From the NCBI GenBank assembly GCA_026387155.1, contig JAPLMF010000027.1, forward strand, positions 18,317-60,452: 42,136 nt of DNA, written 5' to 3'. Positions 1 through 8,619 of this stretch are shown in pieces; position 1 is the stretch's first letter, and the number at the start of each line of letters is the position of its first letter. A model generated the notes under the pieces. That model had not been told where the DNA came from, did not search any database, and saw only the letters and a program-made list of their open reading frames with translations. The DNA comes from Candidatus Omnitrophota bacterium. Lineage in GTDB: Bacteria; Omnitrophota; Gorgyraeia; 2-01-FULL-45-10. The translations under genes were made by a program, and so were the position numbers.

Positions 1-158
1 GACTCTAGATCTAACCTTAATCGCAATACGGCCCGGCAGGCTTCTTTTTTCAGATCAAGATCCGCATATATCGATAGATCCGTCTCTTTCTCCGTGACCT
101 CAAAATATACCAGGTCGTCTGCCTTTGCCCATCTTCTGTAATTCCTCGGTTTGTACAT
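1..158 (-). CDS. UPF0280 family protein, partial (runs off the window edge)
   Basis: Minus-strand translation from ATG at 158: MYKPRNYRRWAKADDLVYFEVTEKETDLSIYADLDLKKEACRAVLRLRLDLE, resembling the N-terminus of UPF0280 proteins (Y.xR.YR...ETDL.I.A). ATG is 3 nt from the hypE stop. Not in the ORF track because it is short and partial. Confidence 0.6.
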   Translation of the reverse strand, partial: MYKPRNYRRWAKADDLVYFEVTEKETDLSIYADLDLKKEACRAVLRLRLDLE

Positions 159-161
159 TCT

Positions 162-1163
162 TTAACATATCCTCGGCAGTTGTTCGCCGGATAACATATC
201 TACAAGCCTAAGTCCCCCGGAAGTTGTTCTCATGTAGACTTTGCCTTTATGATCGGAAGTTATTCTACCTATCACCCTGGAACCCTCCCCGAGACGATCA
301 CGCCTCAATGCTTTTAGGACCTTACCGGCATCCTGAGGAGCCGCGATAAATACAGCCCGGCCTTCGCACGCAAGGTAGAGAGAGTCAAATCCCAGAAGCT
401 CGCAGGCTTCCCTGACTCCCTCGCTTACCGGAATATCCTTCTCTTCCAGAGCAATGCCAAAACGCCCACTGGATACTATCTCATTTAGTGTCGTCCCAAG
501 CCCGCCGCGAGTCGGATCGCGCATCAATCTGATGTTTTGGGAAACCTTCAAAGCCCCGGCGATCATTCCATTCAGGGACGAGGAATCGCTCTTCACATTC
601 GTCCCAAAACTTATCCCTTCTCTTTTGGACAAAACGGCTATCGCGTGTTCGCCCAAACTTCCGCTGACTATGACGACGTCTTGCGGCCTTATTTTATCGG
701 TTGAGAGACCCGAATAATAGACCTTGCCGATCCCGCTCGTATTTATAAATATCTTATCGCAAGAGCCTTTTTCGACGACCTTGGTATCGCCTGTGACTAT
801 GAGGACCCCGGCAATCTTCGCCGCGGCATTTATAGATTTTATTATCCGTGTGAGCGTCTTTTTATCAAGCCCTTCCTCGATGACAAGCCCGAGGCTTAAA
901 TAAAGCGGCCTGGCGCCGCAGACCGAAAGGTCGTTTACTGTGCCGTGCACAGCCAGCGATCCTATGTCGCCGCCCGGGAATATTATCGGCTTCACCACAT
1001 ATGAATCTGTCGTGAACGCTATCTCTTCGGAGCCTACCTTTACGACCGCCGAATCGGACTTTCGCCTCAATATACTGTTGCCAAGCTCTTTCATAAAAAG
1101 AGAGTCTATTAGCGAATGCATCGCCTTACCGCCGCTTCCGTGCGAGATCGTTATCCTATCCAT
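162..1163 (-). CDS. hypE: Hydrogenase maturation protein HypE
   Basis: AIR-synthase-like fold motifs (HGSGGKAM, TTDSYVVKPIIFPGGDIG, RDPTRGGLGTTLNEI) and the C-terminal PRIC tail typical of HypE. Confidence 0.95.
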   Translation of the reverse strand: MDRITISHGSGGKAMHSLIDSLFMKELGNSILRRKSDSAVVKVGSEEIAFTTDSYVVKPIIFPGGDIGSLAVHGTVNDLSVCGARPLYLSLGLVIEEGLDKKTLTRIIKSINAAAKIAGVLIVTGDTKVVEKGSCDKIFINTSGIGKVYYSGLSTDKIRPQDVVIVSGSLGEHAIAVLSKREGISFGTNVKSDSSSLNGMIAGALKVSQNIRLMRDPTRGGLGTTLNEIVSSGRFGIALEEKDIPVSEGVREACELLGFDSLYLACEGRAVFIAAPQDAGKVLKALRRDRLGEGSRVIGRITSDHKGKVYMRTTSGGLRLVDMLSGEQLPRIC

Positions 1164-2238
1164 TTATATTACCCCTATACTTATAATAAGCCGCGCATGT
1201 GCCCTCGCTGGAAACCATGCATGCTCCTATTGGGTGCTGGGACGTGCACGCTTTACCGAACAGCATACATTCCGTCGGCGCTATCAGACCTCTTAATACA
1301 TCACCGCATCTGCATCGCTTATCCTCTTTTGGCGGACGAACCCTCGGATGGAACTTCACCTCAGCGTCAAGATCGGCATAGGCTTTCTTTATCTTAAGGC
1401 CGCTATCGGCCACCCTTCCTATGCCGCGCCATACAGAGTCGCATTTCTCGAATACCTTGTATATACAGACCCTGGCCTTCGGATTGCCGCCGGGGGCCGC
1501 TATCCTTTTATATTGTATCTCCACTTTCGCCGGACTTTGTTTTATCAGGATTGATATCGACTGCAATATGTCGAGCGGCTCGAACCCCGATACGACGCAC
1601 CGCTTCTTATAAATTTTGGCCAGGAATCGGTAAGGGCTCGTCCCCGTTATCGCGGATACGTGCCCGGGCAGGATAAATCCGTCGACGTTTAAGCCTGAAC
1701 CGGCAAGGCTCCCGAGAGCCTCCGGCATCGTCTTGTGAGCCGACAGGACCGAGTAGTTCTTTAATCCGGCCTTTTTCGCTATTATTATCGATTTGGCTAC
1801 CGTCGGCACCGTCGTCTCAAAACCGACTCCCAGAAAAACAACCTCTTTTGTCGGGTACTTTTCGGCTATCTCGAGCGCATCCGTCGTAGAGTAGACGGTC
1901 CTTATATCACGCCCGTCCGCCTTCTGGATTTCCAATGTCGAGTGAGACCCTGGAACCCTTAGCATATCTCCGAATGTCGCAATGATGACGTTCTTCATAC
2001 CGGCTATCGCTATAGCCTTATCTAGATAACCGTTCGGCGTCACACAGACCGGGCACCCGGGCCCTGAAACAAGCTCTATATCCCCGGGAAGGATCTGGCG
2101 CAGGGCAAACCTGAATATTGACATCGTATGCGTGCCGCAGACTTCCATGAAACGCCATTTCCTATTTACGGCGGCCCTTATATGCGCGGCTTCTTTCGCT
2201 ATAAGGACCTCGTCCCTGAACTCATCGACGTATTTCAT
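1156..2238 (-). CDS. hypD: Hydrogenase maturation protein HypD
   Basis: MEVCGTHTMSIFRFALRQILP, GPGCPVCVTP, GFETTVPT, VSGFEPLDIL and C-terminal Cys cluster; overlaps hypE and hypC. Confidence 0.95.
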   Translation of the reverse strand: MKYVDEFRDEVLIAKEAAHIRAAVNRKWRFMEVCGTHTMSIFRFALRQILPGDIELVSGPGCPVCVTPNGYLDKAIAIAGMKNVIIATFGDMLRVPGSHSTLEIQKADGRDIRTVYSTTDALEIAEKYPTKEVVFLGVGFETTVPTVAKSIIIAKKAGLKNYSVLSAHKTMPEALGSLAGSGLNVDGFILPGHVSAITGTSPYRFLAKIYKKRCVVSGFEPLDILQSISILIKQSPAKVEIQYKRIAAPGGNPKARVCIYKVFEKCDSVWRGIGRVADSGLKIKKAYADLDAEVKFHPRVRPPKEDKRCRCGDVLRGLIAPTECMLFGKACTSQHPIGACMVSSEGTCAAYYKYRGNING

Positions 2239-2443
2239 CTATATCCCTTATCACTCTTAGCGTTGCCTTTGCCTCTTTTGCCTTCACCCGTTCTATTGCA
2301 AATCCGGCATGTATAAGAACATATTCTCCGATGCGCGCGTCTTTTAGAAGCGACATATTGGCTTTCCGTTTGAGCCCTCCGGCCGAAACGATGGCATCAT
2401 CGCCTTCTATACGCACTATCTTCATCGGTATTCCTAAACACAT
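2222..2443 (-). CDS. hypC: Hydrogenase maturation chaperone HypC/HybG
   Basis: MCLGIPMKIVRIEGDDAIV... small 73-aa protein with the canonical MCLGIP N-terminus; adjacent to hypD. Confidence 0.93.
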   Translation of the reverse strand: MCLGIPMKIVRIEGDDAIVSAGGLKRKANMSLLKDARIGEYVLIHAGFAIERVKAKEAKATLRVIRDIDEIRR

Positions 2444-3507
2444 AGATATCTCGCTTGCGTTATAGCTATCTGTCCCACCGGAATCCCAGAATCGGTGGTG
2501 GGCAAGCCTGTATGTCTGTAAACATTAAGTCCGGACTTATCCATATATTTTATGATCTTGCCGGTCAGATACCGGTTCTGGAAGACTCCGCCGGATAGTA
2601 CTATATTCTTCACGCGTTTATTTTTCCCTAAAAGGCTCACGGTCTTTGCTATCATACGGCCAACCGTATTATGAAATCTGGCCGAAATGACCGCCTTATC
2701 TACACCTTTATGGATATCGGCTATAACGCTTTTAATTATATTCGGACAATCTTCGGGTTTAGTTATATATTTATATATGTCTTCACAATTCGTTGCCGCT
2801 ATCTTTTCAAATTCTATCGGCAGTTCAGCCTCGAAATCGGCCTTCTTCCTGCCGAGAACTAAACTTGCGATCGCATCAAATAGACGCCCGGCGCTGGAAG
2901 TAAGGGGTGAATTTATTCTCCGGTCGATCATCTTCTTAATAATGGGATTTTTACACTTACCGACGGCCGCATATCTATAGCTCTCGGTCATGCGCCAGGG
3001 TTGGCGTACGGCGGCGTCCGCTCCGGGCATCGCTACATATTCTAAATGCGCCGCTCTCCTGAAACCTTTTAAACTCCCGATAAAAAACTCCCCACCCCAT
3101 ATATTACCATCGGTGCCATAACCTGTACCGTCGAAGGCGACGCCGATAACGCTGCCCTTGATATTATTGTCAACAATACAGGAGGCTATGTGCGCTTCAT
3201 GGTGCTGAACAGCGTATAGAACATAGCGTTTAGCGTTTAGCGTATAGAATTCTGCGAAACGGGTCGAAAAATACCCCGGATGCATATCATGGGCGATGAT
3301 ATCCGGCTTTATGCCGGTCGTCTTTATAGCCTTAGCTATGGCCTTTTTATATCGCTGGAAGTTACCAAGATCGCTTAGGTCCCCAAAACCTTCGCAGAGG
3401 AAAGCTTCACTGCCCTTAGCGAGCGCAAAAGCCCCTTTTAAATCCGCCCCGCATGCCAGGATAGGCTTTCGCACCTTAAAGGGGAGCTTCACCCGTCGTG
3501 TGTCCAT
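2434..3507 (-). CDS. hypF: HypF C-terminal (Kae1-like carbamoyltransferase) domain protein, lacking acylphosphatase/zinc-finger/YrdC regions
   Basis: ACGADLKGAFALAKG, HDMHPGYFSTRFAE, QHHEAHIASC, GVAFDGTGYGTDGNIWGGEF, LSGGVFQNRYL. Only 357 aa, beginning just before the Kae1-like domain. Confidence 0.85.
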   Translation of the reverse strand: MDTRRVKLPFKVRKPILACGADLKGAFALAKGSEAFLCEGFGDLSDLGNFQRYKKAIAKAIKTTGIKPDIIAHDMHPGYFSTRFAEFYTLNAKRYVLYAVQHHEAHIASCIVDNNIKGSVIGVAFDGTGYGTDGNIWGGEFFIGSLKGFRRAAHLEYVAMPGADAAVRQPWRMTESYRYAAVGKCKNPIIKKMIDRRINSPLTSSAGRLFDAIASLVLGRKKADFEAELPIEFEKIAATNCEDIYKYITKPEDCPNIIKSVIADIHKGVDKAVISARFHNTVGRMIAKTVSLLGKNKRVKNIVLSGGVFQNRYLTGKIIKYMDKSGLNVYRHTGLPTTDSGIPVGQIAITQARYLCV

Positions 3508-3617
3508 AGGCTTATTATACCAAATAAGTTCCTTGGCTAGATAAATTTTTAGGGTCCTGCCCCCTTGTTAACCCTAAGCCTCGTTATGCTCTCATTGAAA
3601 ATACTCCTCTTACAGAT

Positions 3618-4170
3618 GGCGGTAGTTTTGCGTTACCGCCTTCCGCTCGTCGTCCCGCCGCATTGGGCATGCGGCGGGCCTGTGGTAAAATTTTGATGGC
3701 CGCTGAATCTGCATACAACACAGCGGTAGATGGGGTTTAAACCCCATCTACCGAATATGGCTCTTTATAGTGCAGTTTCAGCGTCCGTTCTGTATCGCCC
3801 ATAAGAATCAAAATTTTACAACATTCGCTCCAGGCGGATAACGCCAAAACTACCGCCCTATCAGCTCGCTCCGCTAATTCCATCCCCGGCATGGAATAGA
3901 GCCACTTGAAGGAAAACCAGCTGCCGTCTTTGCTATCGCTGATTTTCCAAAATAAGTGAGCGAGAAACTTTTCCGCTTGAATTTATAAGGACGCCGAAGG
4001 AGCTGTGCCTGGCGGGGCGTCGAAGATCGCGAGCGGGCATGGGGCTGTCTAATAAAGATGAGGCGAGCGAGCGATCTTCCGAGTAAAATTTTCTCGCCGG
4101 GAAAATTTTACGTCCCCGCCAGACACAGCTCCTGAAGGCGGCCTTAAACAGGAAAGCGGAAAATTTCGAG
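3618..4170. repeat. Bipartite structured intergenic element, copy 1 (module A ~3618-3857, module B ~3969-4163)
   Basis: Outer stem GGCGGTAGTTTTG (3618-3630) / CAAAACTACCGCC (3845-3857); TAAAATTTTGAT (3686-3697) / ATCAAAATTTTA (3807-3818); module B stems TTTTCCGCTT/AAGCGGAAAA (3969-3978/4154-4163), AGGAGCTGTG/CACAGCTCCT (3998-4007/4124-4133), GAAGATCGC/GCGATCTTC (4022-4030/4071-4079), TAAAATTTTC/GAAAATTTTA (4084-4093/4101-4110). Shares cores with the copy at 19396-19810. Confidence 0.85.
3724..3753. repeat. 30-bp perfect palindrome inside structured element copy 1
   Basis: CGGTAGATGGGGTTTAAACCCCATCTACCG is its own reverse complement. Confidence 0.95.
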
Positions 4171-4178
4171 CGAACGCG

Positions 4179-4748
4179 TTAGAATAGAAAGACTGCCGCT
4201 GCGACGACGGTCGTGAAGTTGCCCTCAGGGCCGACGACCGCGGTCTGAGTGGTATTGGACGTGCGGACTATCTTGTCACTTAGGTGGTATATAGCTTTAT
4301 TTTCGTCCCACGACTTGTCCTCATCGAATTCAAGCCCCAGTGTGGACGCTAACATTTCTACCGCGAGGTCTTCGGCAAGGTCACCGGCGACTTTTTCGTT
4401 CTGCCCGAAGGCATGGTGCTCACTTAAGTACCCGTATGCGGCAGGATCCGCCGGAACGGCACAGCCTATCGATACCGCTATCAGGCGGTGAGGCTCATTG
4501 CCGGAACAGCGCGACATAACTACATAAGTTATCATGCCGGGATAGACTTCTTTTAAGCCCTCATTCTTCGATATCATCTTGCATTCCGGCGGCAGGATGC
4601 TCGAAACCTTAACGAGATTACACTTCTCTATACCGGCTTCGCGCAGGGCCAGCTCAAAGCTCCGGAGTTCCGCTTTATGCGTACCGACACCCTTGGTAAA
4701 GAACATCTTCTTCGGGACTAAAAGGCTTTTCCTCGGCAGTAGAAGCAT
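4179..4748 (-). CDS. Pyruvoyl-dependent arginine decarboxylase (PvlArgDC)
   Basis: [10 protein letters not shown]..., [11 protein letters not shown] (Ser-Ser autocleavage region), [45 protein letters not shown]. Confidence 0.9.
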   Translation of the reverse strand: MLLLPRKSLLVPKKMFFTKGVGTHKAELRSFELALREAGIEKCNLVKVSSILPPECKMISKNEGLKEVYPGMITYVVMSRCSGNEPHRLIAVSIGCAVPADPAAYGYLSEHHAFGQNEKVAGDLAEDLAVEMLASTLGLEFDEDKSWDENKAIYHLSDKIVRTSNTTQTAVVGPEGNFTTVVAAAVFLF

Positions 4749-4763
4749 ATCATCTCGCTTTCA

Positions 4764-5645
4764 TCATCTCTTTGTAGGAAATATATATCCAAGAAGCCTG
4801 TATAGAAGTTTTGCGGCCAGAAAATCGCTTGCAATATTCCCTTTTATCGGACAGAGCTCCACTATATCAAACCCTACCACTTTCTTGTCCTTGACTACTC
4901 CTTTTAGAAAATCGATCGTCTCATACCATCCCAGCCCGCCGGGTTCAGGCGTGCCCACGGCCGGTACCATCGAAGGATCAAAAACATCCAGATCGACCGT
5001 TATATATACGTGCTCGGAAAGGCTGGCCGACGCCCTGTCCTTCCACATCGGCATATCGAGTATATCATATACATTTATCGACTTTATCTTGCCGTTTGGT
5101 TGTGAGGCCAGGAAGTCCTTCTCCTCTTTAGAGTAGCTTCTCATGCCTACCTGAACTATCGGGCAGATCTCCGATATCCTGCGCGCAACGCAGCCGTGGT
5201 TCAGCTTCGAACCGAAGTATACGTCCCGCATGTCGTAATGAGCGTCCATCTGCAGCACCGAAAGATCTGGATATACATCTTTAAGCGCCTTCACCGCGCC
5301 TATCGAGACGGAATGTTCGCCGCCGAGCAGGATCGGGAATTTATTGGCCTTCAATATCTCGGCCGTCGATGCGCGGACTTTTTCAAGAAGCGCCTCAGGC
5401 TCAAGGCCTTCCACCGTCAAAGGCTCCATGGTATGCAGACCTATCTTAAAAGTCTCCTGGTTGAGCTCCTCATCAAACCTCTCGAGATACCTCGAGGAAT
5501 CTATTATGGCGGCCGGGCCATCCTTAGCCCCGTGTATATATGTGGTCGTCTTGTCGTAAGGCACCTGCAATATGGCGGCCTTCGACTTCTTGAAATTGGA
5601 ATAATCTTCTTCTAATCCGAGAAAATTTTTAGGCATATTATCCAT
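4764..5645 (-). CDS. speB: Agmatinase (ureohydrolase family)
   Basis: LLGGEHSVSIGAVKAL, LQMDAHYDMRD, YITVDLDVFDPSMVPAVGTPEPGGL metal-binding motifs; adjacent to PvlArgDC. Confidence 0.92.
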   Translation of the reverse strand: MDNMPKNFLGLEEDYSNFKKSKAAILQVPYDKTTTYIHGAKDGPAAIIDSSRYLERFDEELNQETFKIGLHTMEPLTVEGLEPEALLEKVRASTAEILKANKFPILLGGEHSVSIGAVKALKDVYPDLSVLQMDAHYDMRDVYFGSKLNHGCVARRISEICPIVQVGMRSYSKEEKDFLASQPNGKIKSINVYDILDMPMWKDRASASLSEHVYITVDLDVFDPSMVPAVGTPEPGGLGWYETIDFLKGVVKDKKVVGFDIVELCPIKGNIASDFLAAKLLYRLLGYIFPTKR

Positions 5646-6660
5646 TTTTGATAAGCTTTGCCGACAATGCCACTGTCATCTCTATTACTTTAGCCGCCCT
5701 CGTCTCATCCATCGCCCCGACCCCGCAGGACGGCGTCACAAGTGATGAAATAAGATTTCTGTCCACGCCTTTGTCCGACAGCATCTTTACGGCCTCCTCG
5801 TATCTTTCTATGAGGGACTTACGGGTCTCTGTGTCTATCGCCTCGGACGTAGGCACCATGCCCCAGGCTATCGTGCCTCCCCGCGATGTAAAGTTCTTTA
5901 TATCAGCGTGATAGAGTGAAAACTCTTTCATAAAATTATAGGCGTCAAAGTTCAATATGTCAATATCCCTCTTTAAGAGTATCGACCAGTCCGTATTACC
6001 GCAACAGTGGATCCCGCAAATGGCGCCCTCTTTCTTTATTGCGTCTACGAGCTCGTCAAGCTTATCGGCGGCGTTCTCGGCGCTTATATTAACAAAGCTC
6101 GAACCTATCGACACCAGATATGGCTCGTCTATGAATATGATGACCGAGGGATGTATCTTCTTGAGACGCCTTATCTGCCACCTGGCCTTCATGACGAGCG
6201 TCTTTGTAAGGATCTCGAAAAGATCCTTATCATATATCACGGGCCTCTTGTTCTGGTCGGTAAGAAACAGGCCGTAGCTTAAAGGCCCGGTGATATGCCC
6301 TTTAATATGTTTTATATCCTTACAACCCTTTAACGCCTCCGGAAACTCGTATAGGCCCTTCGCCCTGGCTTCCGATATTCTGAAGAACTCAACATCTCCG
6401 TCGAGATATTTGGAATATACGTTCTCTATTTCAGCAGCCACTTTTGAAGTATCTATATGTATAGTCTTCTTCTCTTCATCGATAGACAAACCGGGCAGGC
6501 CTTCGGCATATTGGACATACATATTCTCGAGGAATGATCTCTTGGGGAGCTGCGGCCAGAACGGTATCGACTTAAAATTTTCACAGATGACCCGGCAGGC
6601 CGTCTTCGGGTCAGTAAAAGGAACGCTTCCTACGCCGGTGGCTTCAAAATTAAACTTCAA
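5638..6660 (-). CDS. MetE/UROD-like (cobalamin-independent methionine synthase superfamily) protein
   Basis: VGSVPFTDP N-terminus, HITGPLSYG, IFIDEPYL, GIHCCGNTDW, TPSCGVGAMDE. Confidence 0.7.
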   Translation of the reverse strand: MKFNFEATGVGSVPFTDPKTACRVICENFKSIPFWPQLPKRSFLENMYVQYAEGLPGLSIDEEKKTIHIDTSKVAAEIENVYSKYLDGDVEFFRISEARAKGLYEFPEALKGCKDIKHIKGHITGPLSYGLFLTDQNKRPVIYDKDLFEILTKTLVMKARWQIRRLKKIHPSVIIFIDEPYLVSIGSSFVNISAENAADKLDELVDAIKKEGAICGIHCCGNTDWSILLKRDIDILNFDAYNFMKEFSLYHADIKNFTSRGGTIAWGMVPTSEAIDTETRKSLIERYEEAVKMLSDKGVDRNLISSLVTPSCGVGAMDETRAAKVIEMTVALSAKLIKNG

Positions 6661-6661
6661 A

Positions 6662-7624
6662 CTATCTACCCCAGCTGCTCAAGCGTTTTATCCTTTTAAG
6701 CATATTGGGATGCGTGCTCATAAGCTCCATCATCTTGTCACCGAAGCCTAGCTTGACCTGTTTATTAGTAAGTGCGGCCATCTCCGAAGGCGATATGTCG
6801 CCGGATTTGTCAAGGTCCAGGTTTTTAAGGTCGCTTAGATCGTTCATCGCTCTTGACGGATCATTGGCAAAGAAGGCCTTCATCCCCTCGACGTCTTTTA
6901 TAGCCTCTTTAGGCATTCTGGCGGACCCGTATACGAGCTTATAAAGCGCCGAAGCAAGCGCCGAGGGCCGGTTACCTAGATCTACGGATCCTTTGTCGGC
7001 AAAATACTCCCTGATCCTTGACGCGTAAAGAACAAGGAGATTGGTTATAAAGTAGAATAGAAAAGCGACAACCCCGATAAGGGCTGTCCCGCCGGAGGAG
7101 TTCCTATCGCGCCTATCGCCGAAAAAAAGCAGTTGCCAGGCTATGCGGTATAATATCATCGGTATCACAGAGAGAAGCGTTATCGTCAGGACATCACGGT
7201 TCTTTATATGACTCATCTCATGTCCCAGCACCGCTCTAAGTTCCTCGTCGGACAATAGGTTCATTATGCCTCGCGTCACGCATATCCTACCGTCCCTTAT
7301 GCTGCGCCCGAAGGCGAATGCATTAGGTATCTCTATATCCGCCACCCCTATGCGTGGGGTGGGTATATGCGCGGCTGTGGCAAGCGCCCTGACCATCTGA
7401 TGGAGCCTGGGGTTCTCACTCTCTTTTATGTACTTTACGCGCATCGACCATTCGACTATCTTAGGCCCTATCATGTACTGAGCGAGCATTATCACAAACG
7501 AAAATACCAGGTAAAAGTAAAAGTTCGTGATGCCCATCCTGTAGCTTATCATCGAAACTACAGCATATATTATCGCGAACAATATAGCCGTTAAAAGAAA
7601 CATCCTTAATTTTAATCCCAACAT
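6662..7624 (-). CDS. htpX: M48 family zinc metalloprotease HtpX
   Basis: VLGHEMSHIKNRDV zinc motif, multiple TM segments, NAFAFGRS. Confidence 0.92.
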   Translation of the reverse strand: MLGLKLRMFLLTAILFAIIYAVVSMISYRMGITNFYFYLVFSFVIMLAQYMIGPKIVEWSMRVKYIKESENPRLHQMVRALATAAHIPTPRIGVADIEIPNAFAFGRSIRDGRICVTRGIMNLLSDEELRAVLGHEMSHIKNRDVLTITLLSVIPMILYRIAWQLLFFGDRRDRNSSGGTALIGVVAFLFYFITNLLVLYASRIREYFADKGSVDLGNRPSALASALYKLVYGSARMPKEAIKDVEGMKAFFANDPSRAMNDLSDLKNLDLDKSGDISPSEMAALTNKQVKLGFGDKMMELMSTHPNMLKRIKRLSSWGR

Positions 7625-7649
7625 AATTCTCCCTCCCCTTCGCTATCCT

Positions 7650-8549
7650 TTAAAACTGCGTCTGAACCTTACAGACCCATTCCTGATAGGCTGTAGTATT
7701 CTTTCCCCACAGCATCATGCCGTATTGGAACTCTAAATTGAATAACTTATTACCCTGTCTAAGCACGCTATCCCCTCCGAAGACTTGCCATACGCCGCCG
7801 ATACGCCATATGCCGTAGTCTTCCTTTATGTGTCCCGTTCCGGGAACACACATATATCCATCGAGCTCGCTCTTTACGAGCAGCCATGTCGTAGGCCAAA
7901 AACCGCCCTCTACAAAATACGGTATGTCATCACAAACTTGCTTCGTGCGCCATCTGTATCCGGTCTCAGCGCCAAAATAGCATGGAAGCTTGAATTTCTC
8001 GGTTATGGGTACGGAGAATGTCTTGCCTATCAGGATCCTCTGTTCAACCGCATCATCTCCTTTACCTATAGACGGTGTATTTGTCCATGGGGCTTCGGAT
8101 CCGCGGTGTATCCCATATCCGGGATATATAAATACCTTCGTCTGTGTGCTCATGACGAAAGGAGCATCCATGAATCTCCACCTGCCGCCGACTTTGACCG
8201 AAGTAATACCGTGATTTTTATGAGAAAATGATCCCCATGAGACAGGCCTATCATACTCTTTATAATGAGCTTCTTTGTATTCTATACTGCCAAGGGCTGT
8301 CAGCGAATCGGTAACGCCGAATTCCAGCTTAGGTTCCTGCACGAATTCCCAGCTTCTGGCGTTATTATTCAGCTTCTCTTTCTTCCAATTACTGTTGAAA
8401 GATTCTTTGGCCCAGTCCCACTTCATGTAGTACTCGCTCCATACATGATCTTTGGGAACAGTCCATGCGCCGGCAAATACGCTCTCTATGCAAAATAAGG
8501 ACGCTAGGATAAAAACGGAAACGGCAACAAATATAAAGCTCTTTTTCAT
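7650..8549 (-). CDS. Exported, probable outer-membrane beta-barrel protein
   Basis: Signal peptide MKKSFIFVAVSVFILASLFCIESVFA; amphipathic strand pattern; C-terminal aromatic residue (VCKVQTQF). Confidence 0.55.
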   Translation of the reverse strand: MKKSFIFVAVSVFILASLFCIESVFAGAWTVPKDHVWSEYYMKWDWAKESFNSNWKKEKLNNNARSWEFVQEPKLEFGVTDSLTALGSIEYKEAHYKEYDRPVSWGSFSHKNHGITSVKVGGRWRFMDAPFVMSTQTKVFIYPGYGIHRGSEAPWTNTPSIGKGDDAVEQRILIGKTFSVPITEKFKLPCYFGAETGYRWRTKQVCDDIPYFVEGGFWPTTWLLVKSELDGYMCVPGTGHIKEDYGIWRIGGVWQVFGGDSVLRQGNKLFNLEFQYGMMLWGKNTTAYQEWVCKVQTQF

Positions 8550-8578
8550 GCATTCCCCAACGACTTACTTTTTATCCA

Positions 8579-8606
8579 ATTATACTACGTACTGACGGTT
8601 TGTCAA
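8579..8606 (-). promoter_or_regulatory. Consensus sigma70-type promoter upstream of the OMP-like gene
   Basis: Minus strand: TTGACA - 16 nt - TATAAT (plus: ATTATA 8579-8584, TGTCAA 8601-8606), 30 nt upstream of ATG at 8549. Confidence 0.75.
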
Positions 8607-8619
8607 AATTTTATACTAC

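Noticed and set aside
940-1397. Plus-strand ORFs overlapping hypE/hypD, and the many similar plus-strand ORFs through the window
   Set aside because: Shadow ORFs antisense to well-supported minus-strand genes; no recognisable domains.
3600-4178. CRISPR array or integron attC site
   Set aside because: No regular repeat-spacer periodicity and no cas or integrase genes; the stems are different palindromes within one folded element.
3600-4178. Insertion sequence or group II intron
   Set aside because: No transposase or reverse transcriptase ORF and no clear target-site duplication seen.
8602-8619. GTCAAAATTTTATACTACC resembles the module A motif ATCAAAATTTTATAACATT
   Set aside because: Similarity is limited to an AT-rich stretch with no paired arm or CGCTCCAGGCGGA core; it is mostly the -35 region of the OMP promoter.
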